A stretch of DNA of 64,000 nucleotides from Synechococcus sp. GreenBA-s (lineage in GTDB: Bacteria; Cyanobacteriota; Cyanobacteriia; PCC-6307; Cyanobiaceae): assembly GCF_024345855.1 (NCBI RefSeq), contig NZ_JAGQBX010000005.1, positions 1-64,000 on the forward strand, given 5' to 3'. The notes under the pieces are model-generated. The model did no database searches. It was not told where the DNA came from and saw nothing but the letters and a program-made list of their open reading frames with translations. Positions 7,313-14,718 of this stretch are shown in pieces; position 1 is the first letter of the stretch; each line of letters opens with the position of its first letter. The translations under genes and the position numbers were made by a program.

Positions 7313-7651
7313 ATGGGGCGCGATCACCGCCCTGGCCCACCGATCGCGGGGGTGGCCGCCCTGGCGGTGGTGTTGAAAGCGGCGGAGCTGCTCTGCAGCG
7401 CCGGCATCCCGGCGCTCTACACGGCGGTGCTCAGCCAGCAGAACCTGCCGGCCTGGGCCCACTACGGCTACCTGGGGCTCGACATCGTGGGCTCCATGGC
7501 CGATGACGCCCTGATGGTGACGCTGGCGGTGCTGGCCCTCAGCAGCAGCCGCCTCACGGAGCGCGGCGGCCGCTGGCTGAAGCTGCTGAGCGGGGCGGTG
7601 ATGCTGCTGCTGGGCCTGGCGTTGCTGCTGCGTCCCGGCTGGCTGCTGTAG
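7313..7651 (+). pseudogene. C-terminal fragment of a DsbD/CcdA-like membrane protein
   Basis: These 112 residues match only the last three membrane helices of a thioredoxin-linked transmembrane electron carrier family (cytochrome c biogenesis / DsbD-like). Visible parts are the helix with its single Cys (KAAELLCSAGIPALYTAVL), then AHYGYLGLDIVGSMADDAL, and the C-terminal signature SRLTERGGRWLKLLSG. The N-terminal half, with the partner cysteine (NPC in relatives), is absent, and the DNA upstream is occupied by the methyltransferase. It is probably a 5'-truncated gene, though a short stand-alone membrane protein cannot be excluded. The start at ATG 7313 is arbitrary. Confidence 0.6.
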
Positions 7652-7683
7652 AGCCCTGCCGACCTGGCGCGTCAATCCCGCGA

Positions 7684-8022
7684 CTAAGCCGCCGAGAGCT
7701 GCTGCAGCTGGGCCTGGAGGCGCTGGCGCAGCCGGTTCTGCACCAGGGCGCAGAGGTCATCCACAAGGGCATTGTCGGCACTCCAGATCGTGCGCACGCC
7801 ATCGCGCTCGCAGCTCACCAGGCCGGCGCGCTGCAGCTGGCCCAGCTGGCGGCTGATGTGCGACTGGGAAAAGCCGGTGGCCGCGATCAGGCTGGCCACA
7901 TCCATCGGGCCCTGCTTGAGCTGGCAGAGCAGCTGCAGACGGGCGGGCTCACTCAGGAGCCGGAAGAACTGGCTGTACTCCTCCAGCAGCTGGGGGCTGG
8001 GCATGGAGCCGGCGGCGCCCAT
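7684..8022 (-). CDS. ArsR-family repressor, probable persulfide-responsive (BigR/SqrR-like role)
   Basis: This 112-aa winged-helix protein has LLSEPARLQLLCQLKQGPMDVASLIAATGFSQSHISRQL-type ArsR architecture. It has three cysteines: in LLCQL, VSCERDG and DLCALV. It is divergent from persulfide dioxygenase, rhodanese and TauE genes, the same partners controlled by BigR/SqrR repressors that sense persulfides through a Cys pair. The exact cysteine spacing does not let me confirm the same sensor site. ATG starts at 8022 and 8004 are both possible. Confidence 0.85.
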   Translation of the reverse strand: MGAAGSMPSPQLLEEYSQFFRLLSEPARLQLLCQLKQGPMDVASLIAATGFSQSHISRQLGQLQRAGLVSCERDGVRTIWSADNALVDDLCALVQNRLRQRLQAQLQQLSAA

Positions 8023-8046
8023 GACGACTGCGGTATGACGATAGAC

Positions 8047-8197
8047 GCATTATGCACCCCTTGGCCGAGGGCCGACGCCTGCCGCCCGCCCCGCTGCGGA
8101 CCCAGACCCTGAGGCGGCCCTCCCGTCGAGGCCCCGCTGATCGAGCCGGAGGGCCGACCAACACCGCAGGCTTGCCAAGCATGCGTTATGCGCATAA
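8047..8197. promoter_or_regulatory. Paired operator-like sites in the divergent sulfur-cluster promoter
   Basis: The 202-bp gap between the ArsR gene and the dioxygenase gene holds GCATTATGC (8047-8055) next to the repressor start. Next to the dioxygenase it holds GCGTTATGC (8183-8191), which is part of a perfect 12-base palindrome TTATGCGCATAA (8186-8197). The two sites match at 8 of 9 bases, as expected for operators bound by one dimeric repressor on each side of a divergent promoter. Confidence 0.5.
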
Positions 8198-8224
8198 GCT
8201 CATAAGAGCTCTCGGGTTCCGGCC

Positions 8225-9361
8225 TTGGCTCCTTCTCCTGCAACTCCCCTGCTGCAGCAGGCCGCCGGCGGCGGTCCCCTGCTGCTGCGCCAGCTGTTCG
8301 ATGCCGCCACCGGCACCTTCACCTACCTGCTGGCCGATGTGACCAGCGGCGAGGGGGTGCTGATCGATCCGGTATTCGAGCAACACGCCCGCGATCTGGC
8401 CCTGGTCCAGGAACTGGGGATCGAGCTGATGGCCTCGATCGACACCCACGCCCACGCCGACCACGTGACCGGCAGCTGGCTGATGCACGAGGCCACCGGC
8501 TGCGCCATCGGCCTGGCCGCCGCCGCCCGCGCCGAACACGTGACCCTGCCGCTGCACCACGGCGACCGGGTGCGCTTCGGCGTCCGCTCGCTGGAGGTGC
8601 GCAGCACCCCCGGCCACACCGATGGCTGTGTCAGCTATGTGCTCGACGACCAGTCGATGGCCTTCACGGGCGATGCCCTGCTGGTACGCGGTTGCGGCCG
8701 CTGCGACTTCCAGCAGGGCAACGCCCACACCCTCTGGCGCTCGATCACCGAGCAGCTGTTCAGCCTGCCCGACAGCTGCCTGCTCTACCCCGGCCACGAC
8801 TACACCGGCCGCACGGTCACCTCGGTGGCCGAGGAGAAGGCCTTCAACGCCCGCCTGGGCGGCGCCGCCACCGAGCGCGACTTCGTGGGCCACATGGAGT
8901 CGATGAAACTGCCGCACCCCAACAGGATTGCGGAGGCCCTGCCGGGCAACCTGCGCTCCGGCAAGCCGCGCGAGGCCTCCCCCGCAGCGGCCGCCGGCTG
9001 GGCACCGCTGCAGCGCAGCTACGCCGGTCTGCCGGAGCTGCCGCCCGCCTGGGTGGCGGACCACCGCAGCGCCCTCACCATCCTCGATGTGCGCTCCCGC
9101 GAGGAGGCCGAGGGCCCCGACGGGCGCATCGGCGGCAGCCTGCTGATCCCCCTGCCGGAGCTGGAGGACCACCTCGGCGACATCCCCGTCGATCGGCCCG
9201 TGGTGGTGGTGTGCCATTCCGGCAGCCGCTCGGCCCTCGCCACCCAGCAGCTGCTCAAGGCCGGCCTGTCCCAGGTGGCCAACCTGCGCGGCGGCCTGGC
9301 CGGCTGGCAGGCCAAGGGCTACCCGATCGCGCACGCCACCGCTGAATCCCCCTCCCCGTAA
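8225..9361 (+). CDS. Persulfide dioxygenase (ETHE1-like) fused to rhodanese
   Basis: This 378-aa protein has two domains. Residues ~20-235 are a metallo-beta-lactamase fold with THAHADHVTG (HxHxDH), the STPGHTDGCVSYVL metal ligand and LYPGHDYTG; this type oxidises glutathione persulfide to sulfite with O2 and iron. Residues ~270-370 are a rhodanese with the active cysteine in VVCHSGSRS and the ILDVRSREE entry motif. Fusion of the two is known for sulfide detoxification enzymes. No ATG precedes the conserved part, so a TTG at 8225 is the best start. It leads the operon opposite the ArsR gene. Confidence 0.92.
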   Translation: MAPSPATPLLQQAAGGGPLLLRQLFDAATGTFTYLLADVTSGEGVLIDPVFEQHARDLALVQELGIELMASIDTHAHADHVTGSWLMHEATGCAIGLAAAARAEHVTLPLHHGDRVRFGVRSLEVRSTPGHTDGCVSYVLDDQSMAFTGDALLVRGCGRCDFQQGNAHTLWRSITEQLFSLPDSCLLYPGHDYTGRTVTSVAEEKAFNARLGGAATERDFVGHMESMKLPHPNRIAEALPGNLRSGKPREASPAAAAGWAPLQRSYAGLPELPPAWVADHRSALTILDVRSREEAEGPDGRIGGSLLIPLPELEDHLGDIPVDRPVVVVCHSGSRSALATQQLLKAGLSQVANLRGGLAGWQAKGYPIAHATAESPSP

Positions 9362-9391
9362 ACCAGCCCACCCCTCTCCACCCGCAGACCC

Positions 9392-9946
9392 ATGAGCAGC
9401 CTCCACAGCCCGATCCGCCCGTCCTCCGTCACGACGGGACGGGTCAGCGCCCACGCCCTGGCCGATCAGCTGACCAGCCAGGCCGTCACCGTGATCGACG
9501 TGCGCGAGCCGATGGAATACGCCGGCGGCCACATCGCCGGCAGCCTGAATGTGCCCCTCTCCCGCCTCACCCAGGCCGACCTGCCCCAGGGGCCCCTGGT
9601 GCTGGTGTGCCAGAGCGGCAACCGCAGCCAGCAGGGCCTGCGGGAGCTGCTGCAGCGTGGCCACCGCCATCTCCTCAGCGACCTGGAGGGCGGCATCCCC
9701 GCCTGGCAGCAGGCCGGCCTGCCGATGCGCAAGCTCAAGAACGCGCCGCTGCCGCTGATGCGCCAGGTGCAGATCGCCGCCGGCGCGCTGGTGCTGCTGG
9801 GGCTGATCCTCAGCAACACCGTGGCCCCGGCCTGGATTCTGCTCACCTGGTTTGTGGGCGGGGGCCTGGTATTCGCCGGCGTCAGCGGCTTCTGCGGCAT
9901 GGCCCGCCTGCTCGCCGTGATGCCCTGGAACAGGGTGAGCCTCTGA
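9392..9946 (+). CDS. Membrane-anchored rhodanese (YgaP-like)
   Basis: This 184-aa protein has an N-terminal rhodanese (VIDVREPMEYAGGHIAGSLNVPL, active Cys in LVCQSGNRS, then DLEGGIPAWQQAG). Two C-terminal membrane helices (~residues 127-170) follow, of the DUF2892 type that ends YgaP-like sulfurtransferases. It would move sulfane sulfur at the membrane. It starts 30 bases after the dioxygenase stop, and its TGA overlaps the ATG of the TauE gene by one base. Confidence 0.9.
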   Translation: MSSLHSPIRPSSVTTGRVSAHALADQLTSQAVTVIDVREPMEYAGGHIAGSLNVPLSRLTQADLPQGPLVLVCQSGNRSQQGLRELLQRGHRHLLSDLEGGIPAWQQAGLPMRKLKNAPLPLMRQVQIAAGALVLLGLILSNTVAPAWILLTWFVGGGLVFAGVSGFCGMARLLAVMPWNRVSL

Positions 9947-10815
9947 TGCTGATGGGCCTCTCGCTCGGCAGCGTGCTGCTGCTCGGCACCGGCGGCGGCC
10001 TGATCGGCTTTCTGCTCTCGGTGCTCGGAGCCGGCGGCTCGATCCTGCTGCTGCCGTTGCTGGTGAGCGGCGCGGGCCTGCCCACCCGGGAGGCCGTTCC
10101 CCTCTCGCTGCTGGTGGTGATGCTGCTGGCCCTGGCCAACCTGGGGCCCACCATCCGTCGCGGTCAGTTCGCCCCACGGCCGGCCCTGATCCTGGGGATT
10201 CCGGCGCTGGCCGGCAGCTGGATCGGCGGCAGCTGGGTGAAGGCCGGCCACATCCCCGAGCCGGTGCAGCTGGCGGTGTTCGCCGTGGCCGCTCTGGTGG
10301 CCTCCTGGCTGCTCAACCGCCACCCGCCAGGCCGGGCCGGTGGCGAGACGCCGGCGGAGCAGCCCGTGCTGCTGGGCCTGCAGGGGGTGCTGGTGGGCCT
10401 GCTCACCGGCATCGCCGGGGTGGGCGGCGGTTTCGCGATCGTGCCGGCCCTGGTGCTGCTGGCCGACTTGCCGATGGCCCTGGCCAGTGGCACCAGCCTG
10501 CTGCTGCTTGCGGTGAATGCCCTGGTGGCCCTCGCTGCCCAGGGCCACTGGCCCGCCGCCGGCCTGCCGCTGCTGCTGCCCCTGCTGGGCGGCGGCGCCA
10601 TCGGGGCCGTGCTGGGCCAGCACCTGGCCCCGCACCTGAGCGATCGATCCCTGCGCCAGGGCTTCTCGCTGTTGCTGATCGGCTCGGCGCTGCTCACAGG
10701 CGGCGAGGCCTGGCGCAGGCATCAACAGCGGGAAACCAGACCCCAGGCCGCCACAAGCGGCCGAACGCTTCCCCCTGCGTCCAGGACCAACCCTCGCGCC
10801 AACAGCCACCCATGA
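9946..10815 (+). CDS. TauE/SafE-family sulfite/anion exporter
   Basis: This 289-aa protein has about eight membrane helices in two homologous halves. The glycine-rich repeats are GFLLSVLGAGGSILLLPLL in the first half and GLLTGIAGVGGGFAIVPALV in the second. The family exports sulfite, sulfoacetate or related anions; after the upstream persulfide dioxygenase the natural cargo is sulfite. The ATG at 9946 overlaps the rhodanese stop. The last 30 residues are an Arg/Thr/Pro-rich cytosolic tail. It overlaps the following small ORF by 4 bases. Confidence 0.88.
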   Translation: MLMGLSLGSVLLLGTGGGLIGFLLSVLGAGGSILLLPLLVSGAGLPTREAVPLSLLVVMLLALANLGPTIRRGQFAPRPALILGIPALAGSWIGGSWVKAGHIPEPVQLAVFAVAALVASWLLNRHPPGRAGGETPAEQPVLLGLQGVLVGLLTGIAGVGGGFAIVPALVLLADLPMALASGTSLLLLAVNALVALAAQGHWPAAGLPLLLPLLGGGAIGAVLGQHLAPHLSDRSLRQGFSLLLIGSALLTGGEAWRRHQQRETRPQAATSGRTLPPASRTNPRANSHP

Positions 10816-11000
10816 GGACCCGCAGCTTCCGCATCCGCCTCGATGGGAACGCCAGCCTCGAGAAACGCCAGCTCGCCGATGCCGAGGCGATCGCCGACCT
10901 GCAGGAGCGGATGAAGCTCTGCCCGATCGCGCGCTACGTGCCCGAGGACGTGAGCCAACCCGTGGAGCAGCTGCAGCACCGGCACCGGCACCGGCACTAA
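10812..11000 (+). CDS. Small His-tailed protein, possibly an OsmC C-terminal remnant
   Basis: This 62-aa protein has its ATG overlapping the TauE stop (ATGA), so it belongs to the operon. The middle (RIRLDGNASLEKRQLADAEA, then LCPIARYV) has a faint resemblance to the C-terminal part of OsmC-like peroxiredoxins, including a single Cys-Pro. OsmC genes often accompany persulfide dioxygenases. It ends in alternating His-Arg (HRHRHRH). It is too short to be a full OsmC domain. The family link is weak; the operon position is the stronger evidence that it is real. Confidence 0.45.
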   Translation: MRTRSFRIRLDGNASLEKRQLADAEAIADLQERMKLCPIARYVPEDVSQPVEQLQHRHRHRH

Positions 11001-11215
11001 GTCCCAACGCACAACAGTGAAGACCAGTGCGCCATCGCCGTGTCTGGACGGCTGGGCTTCACGGTCCCAGCCCGGCCCTGAGGGCCCCTGGGCGGGCTGC
11101 CTCCAAGGCTTCAGATGGAGTTTGTTTCGTCGACTGGCCTAGACGACAAGCATCACGCCCTTGGCCTGCAGGATCCGCAGCCATCCCGCCTGAAGGTCCC
11201 CTCGCCCTCCCGCCC

Positions 11216-11620
11216 ATGAACCCGATCCTGATCACCGATACGGGCAAAGCCTTCGAAGAGACCTGTACTGACCTTCAGAAGGCTGTTGTTGCCCATGGTT
11301 TCGGGGTGTTGGCCATCCACGATCTGGGGGCCACGCTGCGGAACAAGGGCATCAGCTTCGCCGAGAACTGCCGGGTCTTTGAAGTGTGCAACCCCCAGCA
11401 AGCTGCCCAGGTGCTGGCGGCAGACATGGCGCTGACCGTGGCCTTGCCATGCCGGATCTCCGTCTACACCGAAGCCGGCCACACCCGCCTGGCCATGATC
11501 CGGCCTGCGGAGATGCTCCAGAACCTCTCCAGCGATCCGGAGCTGATGGACGTGGCCAAGCAAGTGGAAGTCGCCACCACGGCCATGATCCAGGAGGCGG
11601 CCACTCCAATCCCGGACTGA
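11216..11620 (+). CDS. DUF302-family protein
   Basis: This 134-aa protein matches the DUF302 fold: FEETCTDLQKAVVAHGFGVLAIHDLGATL at the N-terminus, FEVCNPQQAAQVLAAD in the middle, and LPCRISVYTEAGHTRLAMIRP near residue 82. The family function is uncertain; members often lie with sulfur, metal or heme genes, as here. A 215-bp gap separates it from the TauE operon, so it may have its own promoter. There is no signal peptide. Glutathione reductase follows 64 bases downstream. Confidence 0.82.
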   Translation: MNPILITDTGKAFEETCTDLQKAVVAHGFGVLAIHDLGATLRNKGISFAENCRVFEVCNPQQAAQVLAADMALTVALPCRISVYTEAGHTRLAMIRPAEMLQNLSSDPELMDVAKQVEVATTAMIQEAATPIPD

Positions 11621-11684
11621 GCGAGTACTGCTGGACACTGGTGGTGAGATCCCGTTCGGGGCCCTCCCCTCACCGCACTGACCC

Positions 11685-13064
11685 ATGCAGGACCGTCCCA
11701 TGCAGGACCACTTCGATCTGATCGTGCTCGGGGCCGGCTCCGGCGGTCTGGCCGCCGCCAAGCGCGCCGCCAGCTACGGCGCCCGCGTCGCGATCGTGGA
11801 GGGCGACCGGGTGGGCGGGACCTGCGTGATCCGCGGCTGCGTGCCCAAGAAACTGCTGGTGTACGGCTCGGCCTACCGCCACCTGCTCGCCGATGCCGCC
11901 AGCTACGGCTGGGAGCTGGGCGACGTGCGCCTCGAGCCCTCCCGCCTGCTCGCCAACGTGCGTGCCGAGGTGGATCGACTCAACAGCCTGCACATCGGCT
12001 TCCTGGAGAAGGCCAGCGTGGAACTGGTGCGGGGCTGGGGCCGCTTCAGCAGCGCCAACGGCGTGGTGGTGACCGCCGCCGATGGCAGTGAGCGGCAGCT
12101 GGAGGCCGAGCGGATCCTGATCGCCGTGGGCGGCCGTCCCAGCCGGCCCGAGATCCCGGGCGCCGAGCTCGGCTGGGTGAGCGACGACCTGTTCGAGCTG
12201 GAGTCGCTTCCCGAGGCGGTGGTGGTGGTGGGCGCCGGCTTTATCGCCTGCGAGTTCGCCTGCATCCTCAACGGACTGGGCGTGCAGGTGACCCAGCTGG
12301 TGCGCGGCGACCACCTGCTGCGCGGCTTCGACCGCGAAGCCAGCGAGGCGGTGCGGGTCGCCATGGAGGCCAAGGGCATCGCGATCCGCCTGGCCCACTC
12401 GCCCTCCGCGATCACCGGCCAGTGCGCCCCCGGAGAACTCACGGTCACCACCCAGAGCGGCGAGGCGATCGCCTGCGGCGGCGTGCTGCTGGCCACCGGC
12501 CGCCACCCCTTCCTGCAGGGGCTCAACCTGGAGGCCGCCGGCGTGGCGGTGGAGGGACCACGCATTCCGGTGGATGCCGATCAGCGCACCAACGTGCCGG
12601 GAATCTATGCGGTGGGCGATGTGACCGACCGGATCAACCTCACGCCAGTGGCGGTGGATGAGGGCCGCGCCTTTGCCGACACGGTGTACGGCCACAGGCC
12701 CCGCCAGGTGGACCACAACCTGGTGGCCAGCGCCGTGTTCTCCCAGCCGGAGCTGGCGAGCGTGGGGCTCACCGAGGCGCAGGCAATCGCCGGCTGCGGC
12801 GTGGAGGGCATCCGGGTGCACCGGGCCCGGTTCCGGCCCATGAGCCAGGCCCTGCCGGCACGGGATCCCAAGGTGCTACTGAAGCTGATCGTGGACGCCG
12901 CCAGCAACCGGGTGCTGGGGGCCCACATGGTGGGCGAGCACGCCGCCGAGATCATCCAGATGGCCGCCATCGCCATCGGCATGGGCGCCACCAAGGCCGA
13001 CTTCGACCGCACCATGGCCCTGCACCCCTCGGTGGCCGAGGAGTTCGTGACCATGCCCGGCTGA
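11685..13064 (+). CDS. gor: Glutathione reductase
   Basis: This 459-aa flavoprotein reduces glutathione disulfide with NAD(P)H. It shows the FAD-binding IVLGAGSGGLAAAKRA, the redox-active disulfide in GGTCVIRGCVPKK, the NAD(P)-binding VVVGAGFIACEFA, the second FAD motif YAVGDVTDRINLTPVA, and the C-terminal dimer-interface motif MALHPSVAEEFVTM with its catalytic His. The start lies in a short tandem duplication (ATGCAGGACC at 11685 and 11700), so translation could begin at either ATG. The location after the persulfide genes fits, since glutathione persulfide is their substrate. Confidence 0.95.
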   Translation: MQDRPMQDHFDLIVLGAGSGGLAAAKRAASYGARVAIVEGDRVGGTCVIRGCVPKKLLVYGSAYRHLLADAASYGWELGDVRLEPSRLLANVRAEVDRLNSLHIGFLEKASVELVRGWGRFSSANGVVVTAADGSERQLEAERILIAVGGRPSRPEIPGAELGWVSDDLFELESLPEAVVVVGAGFIACEFACILNGLGVQVTQLVRGDHLLRGFDREASEAVRVAMEAKGIAIRLAHSPSAITGQCAPGELTVTTQSGEAIACGGVLLATGRHPFLQGLNLEAAGVAVEGPRIPVDADQRTNVPGIYAVGDVTDRINLTPVAVDEGRAFADTVYGHRPRQVDHNLVASAVFSQPELASVGLTEAQAIAGCGVEGIRVHRARFRPMSQALPARDPKVLLKLIVDAASNRVLGAHMVGEHAAEIIQMAAIAIGMGATKADFDRTMALHPSVAEEFVTMPG

Positions 13065-13422
13065 GACCCCGACGCCCCATCCGCCAGCCGGGAAGGCTGT
13101 TCTGCGACACAGACCGAGTCCAGATCCGCCCCTCCGCTGGAGTCGATCCGATCGCATGGATGGCCAGCACAAGGGAACAGCGGCGACAGGGAGGCCACGG
13201 CCACGATCCTGCGGCCGCAGCGCAGCTTGGCGCATGGAACTGGCACGGGAGGATCACACCTGCAGCTCACCACCTCCTGCTCGGTGGAGCAGCTGTTCAA
13301 CTTGAACGATGGCACGCTGCGAGCGGATGCTAAGTTGCTTGAAGGATGCAGTTCCGCCTTGGAGTCAGACAGTGCTCTACACACTGTTCTGCAACATCAT
13401 CGCAGCAAAGCTATTGCGGCAA

Positions 13423-13444
13423 CGTCATCCCTAGAGCGTCATCC
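13423..13444. promoter_or_regulatory. Direct repeat in the 480-bp gap before the decarboxylase
   Basis: The stretch 13065-13546 holds no convincing gene; the short frames in it look random. CGTCATCC occurs at 13423-13430 and 13437-13444, a 14-base period, about 100-125 bases before the decarboxylase start. It may be a regulator site for the downstream four-gene locus. This gap is AT-richer than its surroundings. Confidence 0.3.
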
Positions 13445-13546
13445 TTTGAAGCTTCAACAGACCATCCAGCATCCAAGCAGGACGCCACGCTCTCCCGCAC
13501 GGTCCCGCAGACAGATCCAACCGTTCGGCGCTGAGCGGATCAGCGG

Positions 13547-14716
13547 ATGACCTACGACCCCTGGAGCCAGCATGAACGGCGCTTCCCCGGCGACGTGGCT
13601 GCGGCTCGACTGATGGCGCTGAAATCCCACTTCGTGGAACGCTCAGCGCACTACATCGGCTTCCCCAACAGTCGCCTGCTGTCTTTTGCGGCGCTGGCCG
13701 ATTTCCTCAAGTTCAATATCAACAATATTGGCGATCCATTCCATCCCAATGATGGGATCAACACCTGTGATTTTGAGCGTGAGGTGATCGCCTTCTGGTC
13801 GACAGCCTTGCACCTCGATCCAGCTGTCGGCTGGGGCTACATCACCAACGGCAGCACCGAGGGCATCATGTACGGGATTGCCCAGGGCCGCGATCGCTAC
13901 GAAGACTCCGTCCTGATCTTCTCCGAGCAATCCCATTACTGCCTCTACAAGATCGCCCATCTGCTGCGGCTGCCCCACCGGGTGATTCCCAGCCATCCAG
14001 ACGGCAGCCTCAACCTGGAGGCCCTGACCACGACGCTGGCGGAGCTGGGAGGCCGCCCCTTCATCCTCAACCTCACCGTGGGCACCACCTTCCACGGCGC
14101 GATCGAGTCGCCGCAGCAGGTGCTGGAGCTACTGGAGCAGCGGCACTGCCACGACTTCCATCTGCACGTGGATGCCGCCCTCTACGGTCCGATGCACTGC
14201 TGGATCCCCGGGTCGCCCCTGTTCGATTTCCGCCTGCCGATTCATACCCTCTCCTTTTCCGGCCACAAATTTCTGGGCTCACCGATTCCCTGCGGGCTGG
14301 TGCTCAGCCACCGCGACCCCATCCAACCCTTTGCGGGCAGCGCCGAGTACGTGGGATCTCTGGACACCACCTTGTCGGGCTCGCGCGATGGCTTCTCTGC
14401 CCTGGCGCTCTGGCTGGTGATCCAGCAACTGGGTCCCCAGGGGCTGGCCGAGCTGGCGGCCGAATCGCTGCAGAGGGCCGTGGAGCTGGTGCGTCAGCTG
14501 CAGGAGGCCGGCATCGCTGCGACCCGCCATCCCCACGGCTGCATTGTGGTGTTCCCCAGACCGGATCAGGCCATGGCCAGGCGCTGGCAACTGGCCACCT
14601 ACGGCGACTCTGCCCATATTGTGACCGTGCCGGGCGTGACCCAGGAGATGATCGCAACGTTCATCACAGAGCTGGTGGAGGCTGAAACACAACCGGCCGC
14701 CAGCCTGGTGCACTGA
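13547..14716 (+). CDS. PLP-dependent histidine decarboxylase family (possibly serine decarboxylase)
   Basis: This 389-aa enzyme closely follows bacterial pyridoxal-phosphate histidine decarboxylase: GYITNGSTEGIMYG, the cofactor-stacking His130 (SEQSHYC), NLTVGTTFHGAIE, HLHVDAALYGPM (Asp209 binding the pyridine nitrogen) and the Schiff-base Lys241 in SFSGHKFLGSPIPCG. The length is as expected. Relatives include plant serine decarboxylase, so the product may be histamine or ethanolamine. It begins a tandem with a Cache sensor 2 bases downstream, an MFS carrier and a ligand-gated channel. The ATG at 13547 gives a normal N-terminus. Confidence 0.88.
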   Translation: MTYDPWSQHERRFPGDVAAARLMALKSHFVERSAHYIGFPNSRLLSFAALADFLKFNINNIGDPFHPNDGINTCDFEREVIAFWSTALHLDPAVGWGYITNGSTEGIMYGIAQGRDRYEDSVLIFSEQSHYCLYKIAHLLRLPHRVIPSHPDGSLNLEALTTTLAELGGRPFILNLTVGTTFHGAIESPQQVLELLEQRHCHDFHLHVDAALYGPMHCWIPGSPLFDFRLPIHTLSFSGHKFLGSPIPCGLVLSHRDPIQPFAGSAEYVGSLDTTLSGSRDGFSALALWLVIQQLGPQGLAELAAESLQRAVELVRQLQEAGIAATRHPHGCIVVFPRPDQAMARRWQLATYGDSAHIVTVPGVTQEMIATFITELVEAETQPAASLVH

Positions 14717-14718
14717 CC

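Noticed and set aside
11040-11120. GC-rich inverted sequence after the TauE operon as a terminator
   Set aside because: The pairing is imperfect and there is no T-tract; it cannot be told apart from background in DNA this GC-rich.
13227-13550. 107-codon open frame in the gap before the decarboxylase
   Set aside because: Low-complexity residues, no domain, runs into the next gene start, and the base composition is not that of coding DNA here.
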